This document shows positions 48,961 through 56,953 of a DNA stretch of 64,000 nt, piece by piece (the stretch's first letter is position 1; the number at the start of each line of letters is the position of its first letter). The stretch is from Phyllobacterium chamaecytisi (GTDB taxonomy: Bacteria; Pseudomonadota; Alphaproteobacteria; Rhizobiales; Rhizobiaceae), in contig NZ_JAIQWW010000015.1 of the NCBI RefSeq assembly GCF_020164455.1, positions 62,001-126,000 of the forward strand, in the 5' to 3' direction. Made by a program: the position numbers and the translations under genes. Under the pieces are notes generated by a model. It was not told where the DNA came from and searched no databases. It saw nothing but the letters and a program-made list of their open reading frames with translations.

Positions 48961-50165
48961 AAATAGTCCATGTCATATCTTCGATCGATCCTGCCCAAGG
49001 AGGCCCGCAGAGTGGCTGTGTGCGATTGGCAGCTGCCCAGTCTGCACTGGGCCACGACGTTCACATCATTAGCTATGGCGGCACGGAAGTTGAAAAGCGA
49101 GCATTCAAATCTGCTCAAGACGTTCCATTCGTTGCGCTTGTTCATTGGCACTTGCTGGATGATCCGGACCGGATGGAACAGATATTGTGCGTCGAAGGTT
49201 CCCGCCAGCTGCGCCAGGTGTTGAAGGGCGCGTCGTTCGTCCACATTCATGGCGTGTGGGAGCCTATTCTCAGAAGTGCTGCAAATACGGCAAGATCGAG
49301 CCGCATCCCGTACTGCGTCCAGCCACACGGTATGCTCGATGCCTGGAGCATGAAGCAAAAACAATTGAAGAAGCGGATCGCGTTGCTTCTTGGGTATCGC
49401 AAGATGCTTGATCAGGCGCAATTTTTGGTGACGCTCAACAACGACGAATCCCGGCTGCTTGAGCCACTCCGCCTTAAAGCACCGACTCTCACGATACCGA
49501 ACGGCATATTCTTGGAAGAGTTTGCTGATCTGCCCGACAGAGGATTTTTTTGCAACCGGCTTTCTCTCGCACGTGAGAAACGTGTCATTCTCTTTCTGTC
49601 ACGGCTGCATACCAAGAAGGGGTTAGACATCCTCGCGGACGCTTTCAAAATCATCGCCACATCGCATCCAGACGTCGACCTTGTTGTGGCAGGTCCTGAT
49701 GGCGGAGCCCGGGAAGGTTTCGTATCCCAGATCGATCGACTGCATATCGCGGATCGGGTTCATTTGATCGGCCCCATCTATGGCGGAGACAAACTGCGCG
49801 CATTGGTCGATGCCAGCTGCTTTTGTCTTCCGAGCCGCCAAGAAGGTTTCAGCGTCGCTATTACCGAGGCTCTGGCTTGCGGCCTGCCAGTAGTAATTAG
49901 CGATGCGTGTCACTTTCCAGAGGTTGGAATGGCAAATGCCGGCTTGGTGGTTCCACTTGATCCGGCCGATGTTGCTTCCGCGCTCGCAGGTGTCTTGGAC
50001 AATCCGGCAATGGCGTCGACCATGGGGCAGAATGGTCAACGGCTTGTGCGCGAGAATTACACATGGCCGCGCATCGCCGAATTGACGATCCAGGGATATA
50101 CTCCCAATCACAATCCAAAGACTCTATCTAGCACAGGTAGACTTGTGGCTGCTACGGATCACTGA
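48957..50165 (+). CDS. Family 4 glycosyltransferase
   Basis: A 402-residue GT-B enzyme: MKIVHVISSIDPAQGGPQSG at the N-terminus, PYCVQPHGMLDAWSMKQKQL, ILFLSRLHTKKGLDILADAF at the junction and PSRQEGFSVAITEALACGLP as donor motif. This pattern is common in colanic acid WcaI/WcaC-like and related transferases. The ATG at 48957 overlaps the preceding stop. Its end overlaps the convergent acetyltransferase gene by 7 bp. Confidence 0.87.
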   Translation: MKIVHVISSIDPAQGGPQSGCVRLAAAQSALGHDVHIISYGGTEVEKRAFKSAQDVPFVALVHWHLLDDPDRMEQILCVEGSRQLRQVLKGASFVHIHGVWEPILRSAANTARSSRIPYCVQPHGMLDAWSMKQKQLKKRIALLLGYRKMLDQAQFLVTLNNDESRLLEPLRLKAPTLTIPNGIFLEEFADLPDRGFFCNRLSLAREKRVILFLSRLHTKKGLDILADAFKIIATSHPDVDLVVAGPDGGAREGFVSQIDRLHIADRVHLIGPIYGGDKLRALVDASCFCLPSRQEGFSVAITEALACGLPVVISDACHFPEVGMANAGLVVPLDPADVASALAGVLDNPAMASTMGQNGQRLVRENYTWPRIAELTIQGYTPNHNPKTLSSTGRLVAATDH

Positions 50166-50752
50166 GCTGCAGCATCCCGGTTGCGCCCTTTGACAGCTTT
50201 TGCCGGATTTCCAACGTAAATTGTCCATGGATCGAGCTTGCTGAAGGCAACTCCCCTGGCACCGAGCACCGCTCCCTCGCCAACGATGACCCCGGGTCCC
50301 ACAAACGCTTCGGCTGCGATCCAGGCATTGGATCCAATTGAGATGGGCCTGCTCTTCAACGGAAATCCTGGATCATTGACGTCGTGGGTGCCCGTGCACA
50401 GATGAGAACGCTGTGACACGATGGCAAAGTCCTCAAGCGTGATTTCCGCGACGTTGTAACAGATAACACCCGGTCCCATGGAAGCGTGCTGTCCCATGGT
50501 TAGGTTTCCAGGCCACCATATCTTCACGCTGCTGCGCACGATTGCGGTCGAATGAATGCGCGCGCCAAACCGCCGGAGGAGCCAGCTTCTCCAGGGATAT
50601 AAAAATGATGGCGTCCAGGCTGCAAGCAATATCCAGCAGATCGTCCAGAATAGTCTCATCAGCCGGAAGCGAAATGCAAACGTGGCACCGCCCAAGCGCG
50701 GCAGGGGCTGCGCCGTGCTGTCGAATGTTGGATCGCTGTAGCGTGATCGCAT
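50159..50752 (-). CDS. wcaF: WcaF-like colanic-acid-type acetyltransferase (left-handed beta-helix)
   Basis: A 197-residue O-acetyltransferase. An N-terminal hydrophobic segment (about 32-55, LMRLFWTICWILLAAWTPSF) precedes hexapeptide-repeat strands (RIHSTAIVRSSVKIWWPGNL; ISIGSNAWIAAEAFVGPGVI; VGEGAVLGARGVAF) and the end motif IYVGNPAKAVKGR. It should acetylate a sugar of the repeat unit from acetyl-CoA. The ATG at 50752 has AAGGAA 11 bases upstream; the frame runs from 50788. The start lies 14 bases within the convergent-free end of the polymerase gene on the same strand. Confidence 0.87.
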   Translation of the reverse strand: MRSRYSDPTFDSTAQPLPRLGGATFAFRFRLMRLFWTICWILLAAWTPSFLYPWRSWLLRRFGARIHSTAIVRSSVKIWWPGNLTMGQHASMGPGVICYNVAEITLEDFAIVSQRSHLCTGTHDVNDPGFPLKSRPISIGSNAWIAAEAFVGPGVIVGEGAVLGARGVAFSKLDPWTIYVGNPAKAVKGRNRDAAAQ

Positions 50753-50765
50753 GATATGACTTTCC

Positions 50766-52058
50766 TTATCGAGCTGTTGCCACGCCAAAATTGGCAGGAA
50801 GCGACATTTCGCTCGAATAATACGGATGGAGATCTGGCGAACGACTCCGGCACCACACCAATGTCGGCAGCAAGAATATCAGCATGTGAACCCAGACAGT
50901 CAGAACCCAGTCAGTCTGGTGTGATATGGCATGAATGGCGGGCACGATCGAAAATATGTATACGAGTTGAGCCGACATCTCTCCGCTCTTTGCCGAGGCC
51001 CACAAGCGGCTCATCAGATAGGCGAGGAGAAGAAATTTCAGGGCGCCAAAATACCAGAAGGACTGGAACGCATCGGCCATGCCCGTTTCCGTCGTGCCGG
51101 TCAGCGGATCGTAATCACGTGCTGCGACAGGCATTTTCATCATGAGTGATTCTTTGAACTTCGCTCCGACCAACTGGGCTGGTACATAATTGAAGACCAG
51201 CCTGTTCCAGTGGAACTTGCCGTAGTCGAAGTCCATCGTCTCTTCTGTGTGATGGAGGCGCCAAATGGCGTTTCGCATTTCCGGACCACCATTTTTCAGC
51301 AAATCATCGAAATTGGCGGCGACATTGATTTGGGCGATGTCCTGCCACACGGGCGCGGAATTGGCCCTGGTAATCGTGCGATAATCACCCATGCTATTTA
51401 GCAGGACCGTACCGATAAGAACGCCCGCCAGCATGACGGTTCGCGGTATGACCCAACCTTTATAATACCAGAATGCCAGCGCAAAAATGATGATTAGCTC
51501 GACTGCTTCTGCGCGCTTTCCGGTAACGACAATCCGGTCGAAATAAAATATCAGGTCGACGCCTATGATGAACGCAGCGGTCCACGAATAACGGCGAGCA
51601 AAACACAGAACGGCGATGGCCATGCCATAACTCATGAATCGTGCAAAAAAGAGCCACGCGACCGGCGCGCCGCTGATCTGCACTCCAACCATCATCTCAC
51701 CTGGCAACCGGCTGAGCTTGAAGTAAAAATACGCGCCTGTGAGAGAAAGAAAAAAAGCCGCGATCAGCAGGCGTTTTTCATCGAAATCCCAGCGAAAAAA
51801 GGCAAAGGGCCTGGCGTTTGAGGACCATCCCAACCAGCACATCGAAAGACAAAGGATCGTGAAAGCGATCGTCTTCGCATACCCGCCTTCCGGAAGAAAA
51901 CGATCATCCGCCAGTGCCGGAATCTGCGGCAAAATAAAAGCGAAGGTGATAACGCCCACCAGAAAAGGAAACTGATAGATGCGTTCGGGCTTCAGCATGC
52001 CCCACAGGAGTAGCATGAGCACCGTTCCCAGCATTAGCCATGTCAGAAGCCAGTTCAT
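50766..52058 (-). CDS. Wzy-like polysaccharide polymerase (multi-pass membrane protein)
   Basis: A 430-residue protein with about 10-12 hydrophobic helices (for example LLTWLMLGTVLMLLLWGMLK, PFLVGVITFAFILPQIPALA, ELIIIFALAFWYYKGWVIPR) and a large polar loop at about 235-325, the usual Wzy plan. Sequence conservation is low in this family, so the assignment rests on topology and on lying between acetyltransferase, WecA-like and glycosyltransferase genes. The stop of the YdcF-like gene overlaps its ATG (ATGA). Confidence 0.72.
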   Translation of the reverse strand: MNWLLTWLMLGTVLMLLLWGMLKPERIYQFPFLVGVITFAFILPQIPALADDRFLPEGGYAKTIAFTILCLSMCWLGWSSNARPFAFFRWDFDEKRLLIAAFFLSLTGAYFYFKLSRLPGEMMVGVQISGAPVAWLFFARFMSYGMAIAVLCFARRYSWTAAFIIGVDLIFYFDRIVVTGKRAEAVELIIIFALAFWYYKGWVIPRTVMLAGVLIGTVLLNSMGDYRTITRANSAPVWQDIAQINVAANFDDLLKNGGPEMRNAIWRLHHTEETMDFDYGKFHWNRLVFNYVPAQLVGAKFKESLMMKMPVAARDYDPLTGTTETGMADAFQSFWYFGALKFLLLAYLMSRLWASAKSGEMSAQLVYIFSIVPAIHAISHQTDWVLTVWVHMLIFLLPTLVWCRSRSPDLHPYYSSEMSLPANFGVATAR

Positions 52059-52729
52059 ATTCTCGCCTCCCGCGACGGGAATGGCGCCGGAATGCGGGTG
52101 GATTCCAGGCCGAGAAATTGGCGAACGGCGTACCAGACCGTCTTTGGATACTCTTTTATGATCTGCATTCCATCGGGACCAAATGCGATCTTCTCGAGTG
52201 GCTGACGTGGTTCCACTGGAATCGACATCCAGCGGATATCTTCGGACGCAGCCTCAAAACTCGCTATGGCTCGGCGCGAGTGATACCAGCTCGTCACGAG
52301 AACGGCGCTGCGTACATTCATTTGCTTGAGGATCGGTGATGTAAAAAGCGCATTCTCCCAAGTCGTTCCCGACTGGCACTCGACGGAAATGGCACTTCTG
52401 TCGACCCCTTGGTCGACCATTGCTTCGCGTATCCAGTAACAATCGCCGTCGCCGCTGACCAAGACCCTTGGCGCGACACCCGTCTGCCACAAGCCTGCGG
52501 CTCTGGTGGCCCGTGAGGGACCATCTCCGCCAAGAACGACGATCACGTCGGCTTTGCCGATTGGATCCCGAATTGTCAGGAGCGGGTCGGCCAGGAAAAG
52601 CGCCAAGGGGGCGGCGGATAACGCCAGTACCGCGGCGAGACCAAGGCCAGCGAAGAACCACTTGCGCGATCGCTTGCGAGCGCGCCGTTGCCGAATGCTC
52701 AATCCAGGGTGGGTTTGGGTGCGTGTCAT
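52055..52729 (-). CDS. YdcF/ElyC-like DUF218 membrane-anchored protein
   Basis: A 224-residue protein with a basic N-terminus, one membrane anchor (about 25-47, WFFAGLGLAAVLALSAAPLA) and a periplasmic DUF218 domain: KADVIVVLGGDGPSRATRAA, ECQSGTTWENALFTSPIL and VLVTSWYHSRRAIASFEAAS are the three family blocks. ElyC-type proteins affect undecaprenyl-phosphate-linked envelope assembly; here it sits between the polymerase and a glycosyltransferase with ATGA overlaps on both sides, so a role in lipid-carrier turnover for this polymer is plausible but unproven. Confidence 0.83.
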   Translation of the reverse strand: MTRTQTHPGLSIRQRRARKRSRKWFFAGLGLAAVLALSAAPLALFLADPLLTIRDPIGKADVIVVLGGDGPSRATRAAGLWQTGVAPRVLVSGDGDCYWIREAMVDQGVDRSAISVECQSGTTWENALFTSPILKQMNVRSAVLVTSWYHSRRAIASFEAASEDIRWMSIPVEPRQPLEKIAFGPDGMQIIKEYPKTVWYAVRQFLGLESTRIPAPFPSREARI

Positions 52730-53559
52730 ACGGAAAGGCCGAGCTCTCGCCGCTGCAATTCTCTCATCTTGATAACGATCATGTATTCATATGACGCGAT
52801 GAGCCGGCAATAGTGATAGCCCTGCCAGCCGTCGAGGAAACCGCCGCGGAGAAAGTACATATAGGCAAATCTGGCAGCGGGACGAAATGGCAGGCGGTAC
52901 GAGAACTCCTTGAGCGCCCGCCGTCTGGCTTCTGGCGTGGCACTCAAGAAAGAGGTCCAGGGAATTTTCTTGCTGCGCAGGATCTGCAGGGACTCGCGTG
53001 CCTCGAAACCCGAATAGCGGTTATGCTTGTCGAACCAGGCGGTCATTCCCTTGTTGAAGCTGTAGTGAACGAAATGCGATTGCAGACGCCCGGTCGGACC
53101 ATCGCCAACGGGACGCGAATGACATTCGCGCTCATACTGGATACGTTCCGGTCGGGCGAGGCGCGTAATCCACGTGGGATAAAGGCTGCTATGCTTGATC
53201 CAGCGACCCATGAACATGTTTTTGTAGCGAGCGCTGAACATTGCTTCGGGCCTGTCCGGATCGGCAGCGATTGCCAGCATTTCGTCGCGTAGGTCCTCGG
53301 GAGTGATCTCGTCAGCGTCGGGCATGTAGACCCATTTGTGCTTGAATTCGATTTCCTTCAGTCCATACATGCGCTGTTTTGTTTCAGTCTCATACTTGTG
53401 TTGATAGACGCGCGCGCCGGCGGCCTTGGCAATCTCGAGGGTTTTGTCGGTACTATAGGAATCCAGCACGACGATATCGTCGCACCATGTCAGCGATGCC
53501 AAACAGGCCGGCAAGCTCTCTTCTTCATTCAAGGTCATGATCAGGACGGATATTGACAA
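52726..53559 (-). CDS. Family 2 glycosyltransferase (WaaE/KdtX-like)
   Basis: A 277-residue GT-A enzyme: SISVLIMTLNEEESLPACLA, DDIVVLDSYSTDKTLEIAKA and the metal motif YMPDADEITPE, a pattern shared with WaaE-like beta-glucosyltransferases. The C-terminal part is basic and aromatic, as in enzymes that work at the membrane face. The TTG at 53559 with GGAG seven bases upstream gives the normal family start; a GTG at 53574 would add five residues. It lies 27 bp after the WecA-like gene. Confidence 0.87.
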   Translation of the reverse strand: MSISVLIMTLNEEESLPACLASLTWCDDIVVLDSYSTDKTLEIAKAAGARVYQHKYETETKQRMYGLKEIEFKHKWVYMPDADEITPEDLRDEMLAIAADPDRPEAMFSARYKNMFMGRWIKHSSLYPTWITRLARPERIQYERECHSRPVGDGPTGRLQSHFVHYSFNKGMTAWFDKHNRYSGFEARESLQILRSKKIPWTSFLSATPEARRRALKEFSYRLPFRPAARFAYMYFLRGGFLDGWQGYHYCRLIASYEYMIVIKMRELQRRELGLSV

Positions 53560-53585
53560 GGGATTACTCCACACTTTTGGCTAGC

Positions 53586-54755
53586 TTAGACGGCGTCTGA
53601 AAACATGCCGGCGTTGTTGTTGGCATTAGGGGGCGGAGGCGTATGAACGATTTCTGCACGTATTGGAGCAGGCGGCATCGGGTTCAACTGGGCGACCGCC
53701 ACTGAATGCGACTGCTGAACCCAATCTGTACCCGCCTCGCTCGAGAAAAACACGAAGGCGGAATGCGCAGCTAACGGTATCAGCAAGGCCACCGTCATCA
53801 GATAGTTCGAAGCTTCGATAATGATGCCGAAGCACCCGATGCCGCCGCAGAACGCCGAAGCTGCAAGAATGATGTTGGTCGTCGTCCGTGGGGACATCGA
53901 CCTGTCGAGCAAGAGATGATGAAGGTGCGAGCGATCGGCCGCCAACGGACTGCGGCCTGCATAAAGCCGCCGGACGATCAGGCTGAGCGTATCGATCACG
54001 GGAATTGCGACGATCCAAAGGAGTACGGAAAACGCAATATGGGTATTGGTCGACAAGCGGATTATCAGATAGGCGATTGCAGCGCCTAGCGTCGTGCTGC
54101 CGGCATCTCCCAGGAATATCTTGGCGCGCGCGATCCAGGGGCTGCGCATGTTGAATGCAAGGAAACCACTGACTGCAGCCAACAGCACGACGATCGGCAG
54201 CACCAGTTCGCCCGCGCCTTTCCATCCGGCGACCACAGCGAGCCAGAAAAGAGCCACGGCCGCACTCCCGCCCGCCAAACCATCTATGCCATCGATCATG
54301 TTCCAGGAATTGATCAGGCCAACTACGAACAAAATAGCCACGACCGTAAGGAGCAGGAAGGATATGTCGAGAAGGACAGGCGGAAGTGCGATACCGGTCA
54401 CAATGGTCGATCCTGACAGAGGATTGACCAGTATAATTGCTGCAACAAATTGCGCGGCAAGACGCTTCGTTGCCGAGAGTTCATTGCGATCGTCGATCAC
54501 GCCAACAATGATTGTGATGAGGAGGCCGACCCAGAAGTTCAGGGCGAGTAGCGGCTCATTCCCCTGAACGAGCATGACCATTGCGAAGGCGGCGAATATA
54601 GCGATACCGCCGCATAGGGGCACGACGCCATCATGCAATTTTCTCCTGTCAGGATAATCGACAAGAGAACAGGCGTGCGACACCTTCTTCAAAACAACGA
54701 TCAGCAAGGCACTGACTGCCATAGCTGCGAGACAATTGGTGATCCAAACAAACAA
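53586..54755 (-). CDS. WecA/MraY-family undecaprenyl-phosphate sugar-1-phosphate transferase
   Basis: A 389-residue membrane enzyme with about 11 helices that loads a HexNAc-1-phosphate on undecaprenyl phosphate, starting repeat units of locus II. Family motifs are all present: PDRRKLHDGVVPLCGGIAIF, VGVIDDRNELSATKR (DD pair), NSWNMIDGIDGLAGG, KIFLGDAGSTTLG and the HxHH motif DRSHLHHLLLDR. The TTG at 54755 preceded by CTGGAGGTG at proper distance is the likely start; an ATG at 54791 would add 12 residues. A proline-rich soluble tail (about 350-389) is unusual. It provides a priming route separate from ExoY. Confidence 0.88.
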   Translation of the reverse strand: MFVWITNCLAAMAVSALLIVVLKKVSHACSLVDYPDRRKLHDGVVPLCGGIAIFAAFAMVMLVQGNEPLLALNFWVGLLITIIVGVIDDRNELSATKRLAAQFVAAIILVNPLSGSTIVTGIALPPVLLDISFLLLTVVAILFVVGLINSWNMIDGIDGLAGGSAAVALFWLAVVAGWKGAGELVLPIVVLLAAVSGFLAFNMRSPWIARAKIFLGDAGSTTLGAAIAYLIIRLSTNTHIAFSVLLWIVAIPVIDTLSLIVRRLYAGRSPLAADRSHLHHLLLDRSMSPRTTTNIILAASAFCGGIGCFGIIIEASNYLMTVALLIPLAAHSAFVFFSSEAGTDWVQQSHSVAVAQLNPMPPAPIRAEIVHTPPPPNANNNAGMFSDAV

Positions 54756-55141
54756 GACACACCTCCAGCTGATTGTGCATCCCTCGTGCAAGATGTTTTC
54801 ACCTCGTCACGGCCGTACGGAATGCTTTTCATGGAGAATACCGCTGCCATTCACGCGGCACCATTTAGGAGAAGTGAGAAGCAGTTCCTCCTGAAGGATG
54901 AGCCCCGCTGTGTCCCTTTGGACTAATAGAATCGCGCGTATAAAGGGCTATTCTGGGTAAATTGGGTACTGATAGGCCACCATCGTTACTCCGTGTCACG
55001 GTCGCGTCACGTTTGGTTACATAGCCTTGCTGATCCGCAAGTATTAGCAGCATAAAACAGAATTGAAGTGGCCTTTCAGAAACTCCTTTCGAAATAAGAT
55101 AAGTACAAGGGGAATACTTCTTTCACCAGGTGGCGTAGGGT
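54756..55141. other. Divergent intergenic region between WecA-like gene and LuxR-type regulator
   Basis: About 385 bp with no supported gene. It should include the promoter of the minus-strand wecA-like operon and that of the regulator. Confidence 0.4.
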
Positions 55142-55930
55142 ATGAACATGAGTGTAACAGTTGCGCGTATGGGAACTGACCTTATTCAGCAAGGATCCCC
55201 GGTTGATGGCGGATCGAAATTCCGTGGCGGCATATTTATTCATGCCGAAGCGGGAGTTGTTTTCCAGGGGTTGATGCAATCTCTCGAAAGAACCTTTCCT
55301 GATATTCAGGTCAGCCTCTCGAATAACGTTGGGGACACGGGCACACCCGATCCCAATGTAGGCCTCGTGCTGCTTCACGCCGACTTTGCTTCCGACGTGG
55401 TCGACTGCATTGCCCGTTGCAAAATGCGTTTCCCGAATGCATCCGTTACGCTGATGATCGATGAGAACAGTCCTTCCACACAGGAACTCACCGGTCTTTT
55501 TGACAGCAAGACAATCCAGGGGCTTCTGCCCTTCAGCTTGAAACTTGATGTTTGGCTTGCGGTCGTCTGGCTACTGCTTAATGGGGGCGATTACTATCCC
55601 TCCACCATCATCCGTTCGATGGAAAAGTCACCCAGCGCGTCTGGTAAGGTACCGCAGCTCTACAATCAGCCAGATAATGCTTCCAACCGGGCATGGCCCG
55701 TCAAAACGCTGACATTGCGTGAACACGAGATCCTGCAGCTTTTATCGGAAGGCCTGCAGAACAAGATCATTGCAGACCGCCTGACGCTCTCCATCCACAC
55801 GGTCAAGGTTCATGTGCATAATCTGATCCGCAAGTTGCGCGCGCACAACCGCACGCAAGCGACGGCGATCTATCGCAACAGCATGAACCATCATGGAATG
55901 AAACCCTTCGACACGACAGTTGTGCACTAG
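55142..55930 (+). CDS. LuxR-type regulator with atypical receiver-like domain
   Basis: A 262-residue regulator. The N-terminal receiver-like domain (about 28-150) has GLVLLHADFASDVVDCIARC where a response regulator would carry its phosphorylated Asp, so phosphorylation is doubtful. The C-terminal LuxR/GerE helix-turn-helix (about 190-245) is complete: LTLREHEILQLLSEGLQNKI and SIHTVKVHVHNLIRKL. It is closely related to the truncated regulator at the right window edge (63804-64000), and more distantly to that at 40703. It is divergent from the wecA-like operon. The ATG two codons later (55148) is an alternative start. Confidence 0.85.
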   Translation: MNMSVTVARMGTDLIQQGSPVDGGSKFRGGIFIHAEAGVVFQGLMQSLERTFPDIQVSLSNNVGDTGTPDPNVGLVLLHADFASDVVDCIARCKMRFPNASVTLMIDENSPSTQELTGLFDSKTIQGLLPFSLKLDVWLAVVWLLLNGGDYYPSTIIRSMEKSPSASGKVPQLYNQPDNASNRAWPVKTLTLREHEILQLLSEGLQNKIIADRLTLSIHTVKVHVHNLIRKLRAHNRTQATAIYRNSMNHHGMKPFDTTVVH

Positions 55931-56197
55931 GTCGTGTGGACAGTTATCGATTGGAGCGTGGTATGAGCAAAAATCGCCCAGTTCCAGGAGCGAGCCCGAA
56001 GGCGGAGTTGTTCTCCGTCGAGGGCTTGCGACGCCGAAATGGGTGATTTTGGCCATATCCCTTTGGGACGCGGCGGATTTCCGCCCTGGCTTTGTTGAAA
56101 AGCCCTTGTGGTGGGAGACACCACAGCGGTCTTTTCGCCTTGCCAACTCAGAAATCCGGCTCGCGCCACGCCCAATCGCTATCTGTCCACACGACCT
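55929..56197. mobile_element. 269-bp MITE-like palindromic element with terminal inverted repeats
   Basis: The ends are inverted copies: left 55929-55961 begins AGGTCGTGTGGACAG and continues ..GATTGG.GCGTGG; the right end 56166-56197 reads the same on the other strand (15 outer bases identical, then GATTGG and GCGTGG shared). No transposase is encoded. The interior holds nested stems: AAAATCGCCCA against TGGGTGATTTT, CGAGCCC against GGGCTTG around CGGAG-TTGTT-CTCCG, GGCGGA/CCGCC, and TGTGGTG-GGAGA-CACCACA. The left end touches the regulator's TAG stop. No clear target duplication is seen. Confidence 0.75.
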
Positions 56198-56288
56198 GAC
56201 CCAACGGTCAGTCCAACTACCTCTAATGCAGGCCTTCTACCTCAAATTGGCGGCTTGTACGGTCTCATACCAGATGTAAGATCATAGC

Positions 56289-56537
56289 ATGACGCTATTC
56301 CAGCCACATAGATTCGATGATCAATCGAACAGAACCAACGAATGCAAGAGCGCCCTCCGGGCAGCATTTGAGGAATTGGTGGATGACGCGTTGACCGCCG
56401 GTTGGGACAGGTATGAGGTTTCCCTCGCTTTGTCCGAACTTGGCGAACAACTGGTCCAGGCGACAGCTGAGAGCGCCGGTTCGGAAGCCGACATCGCCAT
56501 CGCCAAAGCCATATTCGAAATCAAGCGCGCGTTCTAA
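56289..56537 (+). CDS. Small helical hypothetical protein
   Basis: An 82-residue protein with charged, regularly spaced helices (ALRAAFEELVDDALTAGWDR and SEADIAIAKAIFEIKRAF). I do not recognise a family. Codon pattern and amino-acid make-up look like a real protein. It lies just right of the MITE-like element and 416 bp left of the SARP-like regulator. No strong ribosome site is visible. Confidence 0.55.
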   Translation: MTLFQPHRFDDQSNRTNECKSALRAAFEELVDDALTAGWDRYEVSLALSELGEQLVQATAESAGSEADIAIAKAIFEIKRAF

Positions 56538-56953
56538 AGCCCCATTGGAAATGGATCAGCAGCCATCATGACTATTGCATGACAGTGCTTCCATTCTCTT
56601 ATATTTCTCCACGTGAATTTCTCTTGTGTATAGCTTTTTGAATATTGTGATCTGTAGTATTTTAGTGACTCAATCGAATTTATTATTTACTAATCAATTC
56701 TCTTTGGAATGACCGCAGCCATGGCCGCGTGAGGAAGGAAATTGACGGCAAAGTCTCGAGTTTCAGCGCTTTATCGGGTCATTGCGCTTGCCATGAGGAA
56801 TGCCTTAATCCATAGTTATTAGACTTTATGCTAATACTCCCTCTAGTGAACTATTTGAAGCTATAGTAGAGTTAATGGCAAGACAGAACGGCATTAATCG
56901 ATTGACAGGGCTACGTATACAGAAAATCAAATAAAATCCGGGGTTTAGGCGGA
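56538..56953. other. AT-rich region upstream of the SARP-like regulator
   Basis: About 416 bp, strongly AT-rich from 56600 to 56900, with no supported gene. TTGACA at 56902-56907 is a possible -35 box but no well-spaced -10 box follows. It should hold the promoter of the RiPP gene cluster. Confidence 0.45.
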
